64,000 nucleotides of DNA from Kitasatospora sp. NBC_00240 (GTDB lineage: Bacteria; Actinomycetota; Actinomycetes; Streptomycetales; Streptomycetaceae), in NCBI RefSeq assembly GCF_026342405.1, contig NZ_JAPEMU010000001.1:8494001-8558000 (forward strand), given 5' to 3'. A program made the translations under genes and the position numbers. Below are positions 8,817 to 17,560 of the stretch, piece by piece. Below the pieces are notes generated by a model that ran no database searches, was not told the DNA's origin, and worked only from the letters and a program-made list of their open reading frames with translations. Each line of letters starts with the position of its first letter. Position 1 is the first letter of the stretch.

Positions 8817-9324
8817 TCAGTCCATCGGCGCCCACCCGCCGTCCGTGCCCTGCCGGTACCGGGCGACCGGCCGCGTCCCGTCGGTACGCGGCGCCGCCTC
8901 GATCAGCCCGTCGCCGAGCGAGCGGCCGGGCGGCCGAATCGACAGGCAGCGGTCCGCACCGTGGGCGAGCTGCGGGTGGACGGCATCGGCAAGCTGATCA
9001 AGAACGTCATAGCACCGCGGAGGTGAGTTCGCGCGAGATGCCGGGGAGGATCCGGAACGAGCAGTCGTACTCCTGCCCGCACCGGTGCGCGATCCCCGCC
9101 GCCTCGTCGGACGGCGTGTCACCGCCCGGAGCCTGTACCGTCTGCCCCGCAACCGGCGCCGGGGCCGCGGGTGCGGTACCGCCCTCGGCGGCGAAGGCCG
9201 GTCCCACCGGCCCGGCACACAGCGCCAGACCGGTCAGGGCGGCTCCGAGAGCCGGCAGCGGTCGGGGGAAGGCCTTGCTGCTGGTCCTGCTGGTCCTGCT
9301 GGTCCTGCTGGTCCTGCTGGTCAT
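8817..9324 (-). pseudogene. Broken paralogue of the 9321-10313 gene, with an internal inversion
   Basis: The minus strand starts at 9324 with a signal peptide (MTSRTSRTSRTSRTSSKAF, LALCAGPVGPAFA) and the cysteine-pair motif RCGQEYDCSFRILPGISREL, close to CGKASDCSFRMYDLVPREF in the neighbour. It then stops at 9007. The C-terminus reappears on the minus strand at 8817-8956 as DRCLSIRPPGRSLGDGLIE, matching DKCLSIRPPGR in the neighbour. Between them, about 8958-9012, the expected GELKVNSTGKLIKN segment is present on the opposite (plus) strand as GELRVDGIGKLIKNV. So the middle of the gene was mostly deleted and a short part inverted. Its ATG overlaps the stop of the upstream gene (ATGA), which implies a former operon. 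Confidence 0.65.
9278..9322. repeat. Five copies of a 9-bp tandem repeat
   Basis: CTGCTGGTC is repeated five times without error. On the minus strand it encodes the TSR-TSR-TSR-TSR n-region of the signal peptide of the broken paralogue. Such repeats expand and shrink by slippage in steps of three residues. Confidence 0.85.
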
Positions 9325-10313
9325 CGCGGCCTCCAGGTGCCCTCGGTCCCGCGGACGTACACGGCGTCCGGCAGCCGCCGGGCGCTCTCGGCCTGCCCGG
9401 GGGTGAGCTCGATCAGGCCGCCGCCACCTGCATGCACGCCACCGCCGCCCGCACGCCCCGGCGGCCGAATCGACAGGCATTTGTCGGGGACGGCGAAGGT
9501 CTGGGCGACGATCGAGCTGACTGTGACGCTGGACGGGCTGTCGACGGTGATGTTCTTGATCAGCTTGCCGGTGCTGTTCACCTTCAGCTCGCCGGCCGCG
9601 CGGGACATGGCGTTCACCATCCCGAACTGGATCTCGTCGCCGGCGCTCACCTTGAACACCACCCTGGTCGATTCGGTGGTCACGGCCTGCCCCTGACGGG
9701 AGAAGGAGGCCTGGAACGCCGACTCGAAGCTCGCCTTGGCCCCCAGGTGCAGCGCGTTCGAGCCCGCCACCGTCCCGGTGACCTCGGCCGTGTTCTTCGT
9801 GTCGTCCTTGGTGGACGGGCCCTTGTCCTTGTTCGGACCGTACTGGGTGACACTGTTCACGATGCCCGGCGTCACGTTGGCCGAGCCGGAGACGGTCACC
9901 GTGGTGTCCACCCCGCCCTCGATCGCCGCCCTGCCGGAGATCTCGCCGCCGATGTTGTCCGTACTGCTGGTCACGAAGGTGACGGTACGGTCGATCTCCA
10001 GTTCGCTGCCGGTGCAGTTGATGGCGGCGTTGCCCACCGACAGCACGCCGCTCACGAACTCGCGCGGGACCAGGTCGTACATCCGGAAGCTGCAGTCGGA
10101 GGCCTTGCCGCACAGGCCGGTGACCTCCGCGGTGGAGGCCAGCGGTCCCTCCCCGTCCAAGGCCTGCGCCACCGGGAAGGGTGGCGGGCCGGAGTGCGTG
10201 ACGGCACCGCCCGGCGCGGCGAACGGCAGCAGCACGGCCAGTGCGGCCCCGGGTGCCGCCACGATGAACCGAGCAGCCCACCTCCTGGCGTGCGGGCATG
10301 CGAAACCTGCCAC
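9321..10313 (-). CDS. Secreted cysteine-pair protein with aerolysin-like pattern
   Basis: A 330-residue exported protein. GTG at 10313 follows GAGGAG with seven-base spacing and begins a signal peptide (RRWAARFIVAAPGAALAVLL, cleavage near GGA). The mature part has CGKASDCSFRMYDLVPREF, AAINCTG, a long Ser/Thr-rich strand region (TVTFVTSSTDNIGG, GGVDTTVTVSGSANVTPG), then TESTRVVFKVSAGDEIQFGM and a Gly-rich tail after DKCLSIRPPGR. Alternating Ser/Thr strands followed by a V-x-AG-D/E strand pair are typical of beta-pore-forming proteins of the aerolysin/ETX-MTX2 kind, but I cannot confirm homology. A degraded paralogue follows with overlapping start, and a plus-strand relative lies beyond it. Function unknown; an anti-competitor or structural surface role is conjecture. 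Confidence 0.7.
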   Translation of the reverse strand: MAGFACPHARRWAARFIVAAPGAALAVLLPFAAPGGAVTHSGPPPFPVAQALDGEGPLASTAEVTGLCGKASDCSFRMYDLVPREFVSGVLSVGNAAINCTGSELEIDRTVTFVTSSTDNIGGEISGRAAIEGGVDTTVTVSGSANVTPGIVNSVTQYGPNKDKGPSTKDDTKNTAEVTGTVAGSNALHLGAKASFESAFQASFSRQGQAVTTESTRVVFKVSAGDEIQFGMVNAMSRAAGELKVNSTGKLIKNITVDSPSSVTVSSIVAQTFAVPDKCLSIRPPGRAGGGGVHAGGGGLIELTPGQAESARRLPDAVYVRGTEGTWRPR

Positions 10314-10326
10314 AGGCGCTCTCCTC

Positions 10327-10370
10327 ACTCCTGGGTACGTGCCTCCGGACTCCTGGGTACGTGCCTCCGG
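10327..10370. repeat. Perfect 22-bp tandem duplication in the leader of the secreted-protein gene
   Basis: Two identical 22-base copies (10327-10348, 10349-10370), each containing CCTGGGTACGTGCC, lie next to the GAGGAG ribosome site of the minus-strand gene starting at 10313. They fall in its promoter or leader and could alter expression by copy-number change. Confidence 0.8.
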
Positions 10371-10704
10371 GCCGGCCGGCCAAGGAGTCGAACCAACTGG
10401 TGCGGACGGACGTCGAACCGGCCACCTGGGCGCTCCTCGGACACCCGCTCCGCCTCGCTCCCATCCTCGGCGAGGATCCAGTCGTGATCGAACCATTCCC
10501 GGGTGATCGTGCGCCATTCGATGAGTCGTCAGCCCCGTCGCCCGTTCGTCCGGGCCTGTCCGGCAGTTCGGGCCGGGGGCGCTTCAGGCCGCTTCGGCGT
10601 GACGGCCGCCGCGCGTCAATCGGATGACAATCGGTCGTTGAGTCGCGTCGGTCATGCTCGCCCTGCCGGCGGACAGGCCGGCAGGGGCGGCGAGGAGGGC
10701 ACCG

Positions 10705-12138
10705 ATGAAGGGTGAGGGTCGAAGAGACGGTCATGCGGTCGTCGCGGGAGCGGGGATCGGCGGGCTGTTGGCGGCCCGGGCACTGTCGGAGACGTACGGG
10801 CGGGTCACGGTGCTGGAGCGGGACGCGCTGCCGCAGGGCGGCGCCCCGCGCCGGGGAGTCCCGCAGAGCCACCACTCGCACGGCATGCTGTCCCGGGGCT
10901 TCGACGTGCTGGAGGAGCTGTTCCCGGGCCTCGGCGAGGACCTGGTGGCCGGGGGCGCGCTGGTCTGCGACGCACAGGCGGACGTGCGGTGGTTCAACGA
11001 CGGGCACGAGCTGCTCCGGGCGCCCTCCGGGCTGCCCTGCCTGCTGGTCAGCCGGCCCGCGCTGGAGCGGTACCTGCGCTCACGGGTGGCGGCGCTGCCG
11101 GGGGTGGAGATCCACGATCGCTGCGAGGTGCTGGAACCCGTCGCGGCCGACGGCGGCACCCGCATCACCGGGGTGCGGCTGCTGCGGGTCAACTCCGAGC
11201 CGGAGACGGTGCCCGCCGACCTCTTCGTGGACTCGACCGGGCGGGGCAACCGCGGTGCGACCTGGCTCGGGGCACTGGGTTACGAGCCGCCGCAGGAGGA
11301 GCGGGTCGACTCCGAGCTGGTGTACGTCTCGCGTGAGTACCGGCGCCGGCCGGGCGCGGAGGACGCGGACGCCTACGTGGTGGGTGCCTCGGCCGACGCG
11401 CCGCGCGGCGGCGTGGCGCTCAGCGGCGAGGGGGACCGCTGGCTGGTGACCCTGTTCGGGATGAACGGTGACAATCCTCCGCTCGACCCGGAGGGCTACC
11501 ACCGCTTCGCGGAGCGGCTGCCGGTACCCGACCTGCATCGGCTGCTGTCGCGGTTGGAGCCGCTGACCGAGCCCCGGCTGATGCGCATCCCCGTGTCGAT
11601 CCGGCGGCGCTACGACCGGCTGGAGCGCCTGCCGCAGGGCTACCTGGTGTTCGGCGACGCGATCTGCCAGTTCAACCCGACCTACGGGCAGGGCATGACG
11701 GTCGCCGCCTGCGAGGCGATCGCGCTGCGGGACTGCCTCGCGCAGGGGAGCGGCGACCAGGCCGTCCGGCGGTTCCTGCAGCAGGCGACCGAGGCGGCCG
11801 ACGTCCCGTGGGACATGTCGGTCGGCGCCGACCTGCGCTTCCCGTTCGTGAAGGGCCGGCGCACCCTTCGGGTGAAGCTCCTCAACCGGTACGTGTCCCG
11901 GTTGCACCGGGCGGCCGCCGAGGACACCGAGGTCGGGCGGGCCTTCCTGTGGGTGGCCAATCTCAAGTCGCCCCCGCAGCGCCTCTTCGCGCCGCGCGTC
12001 CTCGCCCGGGTGCTCCGCAGGCGGCCCGTGGCGACCACGGTGACGGCTGTGACCGCTGTGACCGCGGCGACCGCACCGATCGCGCCGGCGGGGCCGGTAC
12101 CGACCGAGGCGCAGCCCGAGCGTCCCGCCACGGCCTGA
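10705..12138 (+). CDS. FAD-dependent monooxygenase/oxidoreductase
   Basis: A 477-residue flavoprotein of the p-hydroxybenzoate hydroxylase/epoxidase-like class. The N-terminal dinucleotide fold is VVAGAGIGGLLAARALSETY, with acidic LERD ending the second strand. The second FAD motif, GYLVFGDAICQFNPTYGQGM, lies near residue 315-335. It probably hydroxylates or epoxidises a small aromatic or polyene substrate using NAD(P)H. ATG 10705 is preceded by GAGGAGGG. The last 30 residues are a low-complexity Thr/Ala/Pro tail (TVTAVTAVTAATAP) made of short tandem repeats. No partner biosynthetic genes are adjacent; a methyltransferase lies downstream after a terminator. Substrate unknown. Confidence 0.88.
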   Translation: MKGEGRRDGHAVVAGAGIGGLLAARALSETYGRVTVLERDALPQGGAPRRGVPQSHHSHGMLSRGFDVLEELFPGLGEDLVAGGALVCDAQADVRWFNDGHELLRAPSGLPCLLVSRPALERYLRSRVAALPGVEIHDRCEVLEPVAADGGTRITGVRLLRVNSEPETVPADLFVDSTGRGNRGATWLGALGYEPPQEERVDSELVYVSREYRRRPGAEDADAYVVGASADAPRGGVALSGEGDRWLVTLFGMNGDNPPLDPEGYHRFAERLPVPDLHRLLSRLEPLTEPRLMRIPVSIRRRYDRLERLPQGYLVFGDAICQFNPTYGQGMTVAACEAIALRDCLAQGSGDQAVRRFLQQATEAADVPWDMSVGADLRFPFVKGRRTLRVKLLNRYVSRLHRAAAEDTEVGRAFLWVANLKSPPQRLFAPRVLARVLRRRPVATTVTAVTAVTAATAPIAPAGPVPTEAQPERPATA

Positions 12139-12158
12139 CCGGGAGCCGGACACCGGGA

Positions 12159-12197
12159 CGGCCCTGCTGCCGCGTCACGTACGTGATGGCAGGGCCG
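12159..12197 (+). terminator. Hairpin terminator after the FAD oxidoreductase
   Basis: CGGCCCTGC (12159-12167) pairs with GCAGGGCCG (12189-12197). The loop itself holds the 12-base palindrome TCACGTACGTGA (12175-12186), so the structure can extend. It lies 20 bases past the stop codon. Confidence 0.6.
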
Positions 12198-12558
12198 CGG
12201 ACGTGACCACCGAGCGGCACGCGGCGGCCTCGGGTCCCCGACGGCTCGCACCGGCCGCCACCGGGGCTGCCGGTGTTCCCTCGCCCCGCCGCTGCGGACC
12301 TCGCCGCCGCTGCGCTTCGCAGAGCGTCACCGGAGTGTCATCGGATCGCCACCGGGCCTCGGCGAAGGCTTCCTGCCCGGCCGTCCCGCAGTCCGGGCCG
12401 ATCGTCAACGCCGGTCCGCCCGGGGCTCACCGATCCGGTGGTTCAGGGGCACGGGGTCGAACGCCGTGTGAAGGATCCGGTTACGCGGTTTCCGTCGGTG
12501 CGGGCGCCGGTAGGGGGGATGGTATTCGCCGCCACGGACCAATGGGAGATACCTGCTG
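12198..12558. other. Gap without a recognised gene
   Basis: About 360 bases between the terminator and the methyltransferase gene. No domain is found in any frame. It should carry the methyltransferase promoter, but I cannot place it with confidence. Confidence 0.35.
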
Positions 12559-13299
12559 ATGAGTGCTTCGGAGCGCTATGCCCGCGCGTGGGAGGGCTAC
12601 TGGGCCGAGAGCAAGGGCGAGCCCGGCGAGCCGTTCTGGGACGCGGACGCAACGCTGACGGCGGCCCCGCACACCGAACTGTTCGCGCCCCACGTAGACC
12701 GCACGCTGCCGGTCGTCGACCTCGGCTGCGGCAACGGCACCCAGACCCGCTACCTGGCCGGCCACTTCCCGCGGGCGGTGGGCGTCGACCTGTCCGCCTC
12801 GGCCGTGGCGCACGCCCGTCGGGCGGACCGCGACGCGGTGGCCGAGTTCGAACAGCTCGACCTCGCCGACCTGGTGGGAGTGCGGCGCCTCGGCGACCGG
12901 CTCGGCGAGGCCAACGTTTACATGCGGGCGGTTCTCCACCAGAGCGACCCGGCCGACCGGGCGCCGGTCGCGGCCGCCGTCGCCCTGGTGCTCGGCCGGC
13001 GCGGCCGCGGCTTCGTGGTCGAGCCGACCGCCGCCGCCAAGGCGGTGCTCCAACAGGTCGCCGACGGGCCCGACGGCCCGCCGGAGCGGCTCCGCCAGGT
13101 CCGCAAGCACCGACTGCGCCCGGCCGAGGTCGCCCCGGGGGAGTTGCCCGCGCTGCTGGGCGGCGCCGGGTTGGCGATCCTCGACCAGGGCGAGACCGGC
13201 CTCGCGATGAGTCAGCGCCACCCGGACGGCACCCGGGTCGCCCTGCCGGCCCAGTGGTTCGTGGTCGCCGCGGCCGGGGGCAGCCGGCCGGGCGGCTGA
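12559..13299 (+). CDS. Class I SAM-dependent methyltransferase
   Basis: A 246-residue Rossmann-fold methyltransferase. Motif I is VVDLGCGNGTQTRYLAGHFP near residue 50, followed by the acidic end of strand two in AVGVDLSASAVAHAR and motif-II-like EFEQLDLADL. VYMRAVLHQSDPADR corresponds to the strand before the catalytic helix. It transfers a methyl group from S-adenosylmethionine to an unknown small molecule. A GGGAGA-like site precedes the ATG. It stands alone, with a PH-domain gene 250 bases downstream. The broad family is certain; the substrate is not. Confidence 0.88.
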   Translation: MSASERYARAWEGYWAESKGEPGEPFWDADATLTAAPHTELFAPHVDRTLPVVDLGCGNGTQTRYLAGHFPRAVGVDLSASAVAHARRADRDAVAEFEQLDLADLVGVRRLGDRLGEANVYMRAVLHQSDPADRAPVAAAVALVLGRRGRGFVVEPTAAAKAVLQQVADGPDGPPERLRQVRKHRLRPAEVAPGELPALLGGAGLAILDQGETGLAMSQRHPDGTRVALPAQWFVVAAAGGSRPGG

Positions 13300-13551
13300 G
13301 CGCCTGTGGGCGAGGGTCGGCCGGCCGGCCCTGGTGGTGGGGGTTGCTGTCCCGCTGCCGGCTGGCCGCCGGCCCGGTCCCGTCCCGTCCCGTGAGCGTT
13401 GCGCGGTCGGCGGTCGGCGGTCGGCGGTCGTGAGCAGGGGCCGGGTGCGTCGTGATCCTTCATCGGGCCACGGGCAGGACAGGGCCCGTGACAGACTTTC
13501 GGTTCTTGCTTCCCGGCCGTTCGGGGCGGGAGCACGACGGGAGGACGAGAC

Positions 13552-13920
13552 GTGGCACTGTTCGGCAACGCGCACAAGGTGGACCCGGCGGCGGCTCAGC
13601 AGGAGTTCGCCAAGCTGTTCGGAAACGGCGAGCAGGTGCACGCGGCGTACCAGCTGATCCGCGACACGTTCATGTTCACCGACCGCCGGCTGATCCTGAT
13701 CGACAAGCAGGGCATAACCGGCAAGAAGACCGAGTACCACTCGATCCCCTACAAGAGCATCACGCACTTCGCGGTCGAGACGGCCGGCAGCTTCGACCTC
13801 GACGCCGAGCTGAAGATCTGGGTGTCCGGCAATCCGTTGCCGATCCAGAAGACCTTCACCAAGGGCGTCGACATCTACGAGGTGCAGGCGGTTCTGACCC
13901 AGTACGTGGCCGTGAAGTAG
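13552..13920 (+). CDS. Bacterial PH-domain protein (DUF1696-like)
   Basis: A 122-residue single-domain protein. LFGNGEQVHAAYQLIRDTFM, FTDRRLILIDKQGITGKKTE, YHSIPYKSITHFAVETAG and ELKIWVSGNPLPIQKTF are the standard strands of the bacterial pleckstrin-homology family (bPH_1, PF08000). Length and start fit the family exactly. GTG 13552 follows GGAGGACGAGAC. These proteins form ring-like oligomers and their cellular role is unclear. Some are linked to membrane or stress responses. Single-gene unit. Confidence 0.93.
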   Translation: MALFGNAHKVDPAAAQQEFAKLFGNGEQVHAAYQLIRDTFMFTDRRLILIDKQGITGKKTEYHSIPYKSITHFAVETAGSFDLDAELKIWVSGNPLPIQKTFTKGVDIYEVQAVLTQYVAVK

Positions 13921-14087
13921 CCCGCCGGCCCGCCCCCGCCCGCCCGCGGCCCGCCCGCGCTCGGCCAGCTCGGTCGGGCCGTGGGCCGTGGGGTCGGTCC
14001 AGGCCGTCCCGTCGCCGGTTCGGCCCGGTGACGGGCTGGGGGGCGTGCTGTCGGGGTGGTCAGGCGGGCTGCGCCAGGGGGCTACGG

Positions 14088-15518
14088 TCAGGGGGCTGAG
14101 GCCGGCCAGGGGCAGTCGTCGGGGTTGCTCATCACCTCGATGCAGCGGCGAAGTCCGTCGGCGTCGTACAGCCACGCGATGGAGTCGAGGAGGGTGACGA
14201 GGTCGTCGGTGACGGCTTCGTCGAAGAGGGTGTTCAGGTCGTCGGGGACGGGGTCGTCGACCAGGCACAGCCAGGCCAGGGCCGCGCTGATGCGGATCTC
14301 TGCGGGCCGGGCGGGGTCCTGCCACCAGGTCAGCATCAGATCGATGGTGGCGAGGTCGCGGTGTTCCCAGGCGAGTTGGCCGATCGCGAGGACCAGGCAG
14401 GCGCGTGCCGCCGGGTCGTGCTCGGTCGCGAGGCGGGCGTGCAGGGTGGCGGACAGGTGGCCGGTCCCGCCGCCCGGGACGGCGGCCAGGGCCTGGGTGA
14501 CGGCTCGGCGGACCTCGGGGTCGGGGTCGTCGAGCAGAGGCAGCAGCAGGTCGACGTCGGCTGCCAGTGCCTCGCGGGCCGCCTGCACCGCCCAGTTCGC
14601 CAGGTAGCCGGACGCCTCTATGACGATCACCGTGTCGGAGGCGGCCGCGCGCAGCAGCCCGGTACGGGAGCTGTCGCCGAAGTGCGATCGTCGGGCGAGC
14701 GCCGCCATCAGGTGCAGCACGTCTGCGCGGCGGTGGCAGCCGGGGCGGGCGGCGATGCGGGCGAGGAAGGGGACGGTCAGGGCGCCGAGCGCGGTGGGGC
14801 AGCCCTGGTGGCACACGTTGTGCCACAGCGTCCCCAGGGCCCGGTCGGCGGCTTCGGGCTCGCCCGAGCGCATGGTCTCCAACAGGCCGGGCACATCCGT
14901 ACCGGGCTCGGGGGCGCCGTCGAAATGCCTCCAGGGCACGGCGTCGTAGCGGAAACCGTCCTTGACCTCGGCCGGCATACGGGCCATCACGAACCGCACG
15001 TCCTCCTCCGTGCCCGCGTGGAAGTCCTTGCCGCCCTCGTCCGTCACGGCCGGGACGCCGGCGCCGCCCCGCCATGACGGGTGGGCCTGGTCGTTGTCGT
15101 CGGGGAGGAGCGAGTCGATCGTGTCCTGGGCCCAGCCGGCCTGCACCAGGAGCTGGGCGAGAGTACGGCCGGCCCGGTCCAGTTCCTGGGCCATCTCACC
15201 CGGATGAAGCGGTGTCAGTTCTTCGTCCGTCCGCCTCCACCGGAGCAGGATGTCGGCCGCTGTACGAAGAGCGTCCGGCAGCCCTGCCTCGGCGAACGGC
15301 AAGAGGACGGTCCAGGCCCACTCGAACTCCCCGGCCTCGCACAGTTCGTGAGCCGCTGCCTGCGCGCAGAACCAGTCGCCCTGCTCGCGTGCCACCTGCA
15401 GCACCAGGTCCATCTCGCCGAGTTCGAGAAGAGCACCCACCGTGTGCGGGGGAATGCCCTCTCCGGCCTGCACCCGCTGCCAAAGATCGTCCGTATCCAC
15501 AAGATCGTCCATGTTCAC
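14088..15518 (-). CDS. HEAT-repeat-like helical protein
   Basis: A 476-residue all-helical protein. The C-terminal half shows HEAT/armadillo-type repeats: LLPLLDDPDPEVRRAVTQAL, LARRSHFGDSSRTGLLRAA and LATEHDPAARACLVLAIGQL. The N-terminal half (MNMDDLVDTDDLWQRVQAGE, VGALLELGEMDLVLQVAREQ) resembles the helical repeats of streptomycete proteins of unknown role. No signal peptide or membrane segment. Such scaffolds bind other proteins. GTG 15518 or ATG 15512 may be the start; no strong ribosome site separates them. Divergent from the gene at 15664. Confidence 0.8.
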   Translation of the reverse strand: MNMDDLVDTDDLWQRVQAGEGIPPHTVGALLELGEMDLVLQVAREQGDWFCAQAAAHELCEAGEFEWAWTVLLPFAEAGLPDALRTAADILLRWRRTDEELTPLHPGEMAQELDRAGRTLAQLLVQAGWAQDTIDSLLPDDNDQAHPSWRGGAGVPAVTDEGGKDFHAGTEEDVRFVMARMPAEVKDGFRYDAVPWRHFDGAPEPGTDVPGLLETMRSGEPEAADRALGTLWHNVCHQGCPTALGALTVPFLARIAARPGCHRRADVLHLMAALARRSHFGDSSRTGLLRAAASDTVIVIEASGYLANWAVQAAREALAADVDLLLPLLDDPDPEVRRAVTQALAAVPGGGTGHLSATLHARLATEHDPAARACLVLAIGQLAWEHRDLATIDLMLTWWQDPARPAEIRISAALAWLCLVDDPVPDDLNTLFDEAVTDDLVTLLDSIAWLYDADGLRRCIEVMSNPDDCPWPASAP

Positions 15519-15663
15519 GCGGGCAGCCTACGGGGGCCGGTTCCGGTCGCGTGGTGGGATTGCGCGTTGCGAGGTGCGAGACTCCGTTGCAGGTGAACGC
15601 CGGTGCACGGGCCCGAGCGCGGGCACCGGACATGGCTGCGGAGCGGCAGGAGGGCGGGCGAGC

Positions 15664-16431
15664 GTGGGAACGAACGGGACCGGGCTGTACGCGGACGACA
15701 CGGCGTGCGACGTCCGCGACGCCTACCGCGATGCCCTGCGATCAGGGGCGGACGGGGAGGAGGCCGAGGCGCGGGTCCTGAGCGCCTTCGCCGAGGAACT
15801 CTCGGACCCGGACGAGCGGGCCGTGGTCCTGCTGGCCCTGGCGGACACCCAATCCCGGCTCGGGCGGCTGACCGCGTCCGCGCGGGAGGAAGCCCTGGCT
15901 CTGCTGCGCTCGGGCGGTGACCTGGACCGCTGGCAGGAAGCCGGCCCCGGGGAAGTCCGCCGGCGGGCCGCCGTCCTGCGACGACTCCAGGTGCGCCTGG
16001 AGGGCCCGCAGCCCGGACCACGTCCGATTCGCGCCCGCCGCAGGCCGCCCGCGCTGGCGGCCCTGGGTCAGGTCTACGTGTACCGGGCACGGAGCGGCCA
16101 GCCGTACCTGCTCCGGGTCGTCGGTCTTGGGGATGTGGGCTGTTCGACCGGCCCGGTGATCCGGTTCCTGGACCACCCCGGACCCGGCCTGCCCGACCCG
16201 GCCGACCTGGCCGAGATCCCCGAGCGGCGCTACCACCCGCGGTGGAAGAGGACCGAGGTGGTGATCACGGACGACGGCCGCGTCGAACGGGAACACGCCG
16301 GACTGGTCCTGGTCGGCGAACACCCCGTCGCGCCCCTGACCCCGTCCCCCAACGGTCGGACGGTTTCCACCTGGGCGGAACTCAGTACCTACCTGGAGAC
16401 CAGGGACGACATGGCCCGCACCGCCGGCTGA
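15664..16431 (+). CDS. Conserved hypothetical protein
   Basis: A 255-residue protein beginning GTNGTGLYADDTACDVRDAY. This opening resembles DUF4259-type proteins (GxWGTGxFxNDxAxD), a widespread uncharacterised family. A helical N-terminal half (ERAVVLLALADTQSRLGRLT) is followed by a beta-rich domain (ALAALGQVYVYRARSGQPYL, IPERRYHPRWKRTEVVITDD). GTG 15664 is chosen because AGGAGGG lies about ten bases upstream and the family-like motif starts there. No membrane or export signal. Divergent from the HEAT-like gene. Function unknown. Confidence 0.72.
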   Translation: MGTNGTGLYADDTACDVRDAYRDALRSGADGEEAEARVLSAFAEELSDPDERAVVLLALADTQSRLGRLTASAREEALALLRSGGDLDRWQEAGPGEVRRRAAVLRRLQVRLEGPQPGPRPIRARRRPPALAALGQVYVYRARSGQPYLLRVVGLGDVGCSTGPVIRFLDHPGPGLPDPADLAEIPERRYHPRWKRTEVVITDDGRVEREHAGLVLVGEHPVAPLTPSPNGRTVSTWAELSTYLETRDDMARTAG

Positions 16432-16716
16432 CCCGCGGAGGGCTGCCGGTGCGCCGCCTCGGGGGTGGCTACCGTACGGGAGGTGTCCCCATCGGGGCGC
16501 CGCCGCCCTCGGCCACCGTCTCCGCCGGTCCGGCGCTGTCCGTCCGCCGTCCTGCCCGCTGCCCGCTGCCCGCTGCCCGCCGACGGTGCTGCGTGCGGCC
16601 CGGAGGACCGGGTCGCCCTCCGGTCGCTGCCCGGGTGAGCCGGTCTGTCGGGGGCGGCCGTGCCGTGGGCGGGGGTCTCCTGTCGGCCGGGAGCGCCGGG
16701 GTGCTAGAAATCCCTG

Positions 16717-17334
16717 GTGGACGTTCCCTCCGAGCCCTCGACGCTGCGCGTCTTCGTGGCGTTGGCTCCGCCCGACGATGCCAAGGACGAGCTGGCCCAT
16801 GTCCTGCAGCTCGCGTACGCCAGGTACCCGCAGCTGCGGTGGAACCGGATCGAGGACTGGCACATCACCCTGGCCTTCCTCGGTGAACTTCCCTCCACGG
16901 CAGTACCGTTGCTGCGGTCCGTACTGGCCGTCCGGGCCGCGTCGCAGCCCACCCTCCGGCTTGGCCTGCGTGGGGGCGGTCACTTCGACGAGCGACTGCT
17001 GTGGAGCGGGATCGACGGCGACCTGGAGGGGCTTCATGGGCTGGCCGCCGACGTCCGGGAGCTGGTCAGGTCCTGCGGGATCGCGTTCAGGGACCGTCCG
17101 CTGCGCCCTCATCTGACGCTGGCGCGGGCCCGTCGCGATGATCCCATCAGTGTGCCGCAGGCCGCGGCCGCTCTCGCCGGCTTCGTGGGCCGACCGTGGC
17201 GCACCGAGCATCTCCATCTGGTCGGCAGCAACATCGGCCGTGGCCCCGGGCCGATCCGCTACCGGGACATCGAGGCGTGGCGACTGGGCGCGGGCGTCCG
17301 GGCCCGGGGCAGCGGCGCTTCCCCTGAGCCGTAG
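16717..17334 (+). CDS. thpR: RNA 2',3'-cyclic phosphodiesterase (2H family)
   Basis: A 205-residue enzyme of the 2H phosphoesterase superfamily. It opens 2',3'-cyclic phosphates on RNA ends and can join 2'-5' tRNA halves in reverse. Both HxT motifs are present: DWHITLAFLG near residue 49-52 and RPHLTLARAR near residue 131-134. The order FVALAPPDD, HITLAFLG, LRLGLRGGGHF, HLTLARAR and EHLHLVGS matches ThpR/LigT throughout. The start is taken as GTG 16717, giving standard length. The ribosome site is weak. A second 2H-fold protein is encoded at 61684-62316. Confidence 0.9.
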   Translation: MDVPSEPSTLRVFVALAPPDDAKDELAHVLQLAYARYPQLRWNRIEDWHITLAFLGELPSTAVPLLRSVLAVRAASQPTLRLGLRGGGHFDERLLWSGIDGDLEGLHGLAADVRELVRSCGIAFRDRPLRPHLTLARARRDDPISVPQAAAALAGFVGRPWRTEHLHLVGSNIGRGPGPIRYRDIEAWRLGAGVRARGSGASPEP

Positions 17335-17560
17335 CCCCCGGCGGCCAGCTCCTCGCGCGCGTCGCGTGCTCGCCGGCCGGCGGGGAGCGCCGCGCCCGGA
17401 GCGCCACCGCCGGGACGTCACCGACCACGCTCCCGATGCCGCCGGCCGAGGACGGCAGAGCACCGAAGTCGTGCCCCGCCGCCTGGCCGGCCCCGCCGCC
17501 GAAGCATCGCCCTGACGTCTGCGCCCGGGCGCCCGCCTTCGGTGACGAGCTCGTCGTGGA

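Noticed and set aside
9278..9322. Possible CRISPR or transposon end
   Set aside because: Contiguous 9-base units inside a coding signal peptide, without spacers or inverted ends.
12481..15075. An 864-codon minus-strand open frame
   Set aside because: It runs antisense to the methyltransferase and PH-domain genes with Arg/Pro-rich sequence and no domain.
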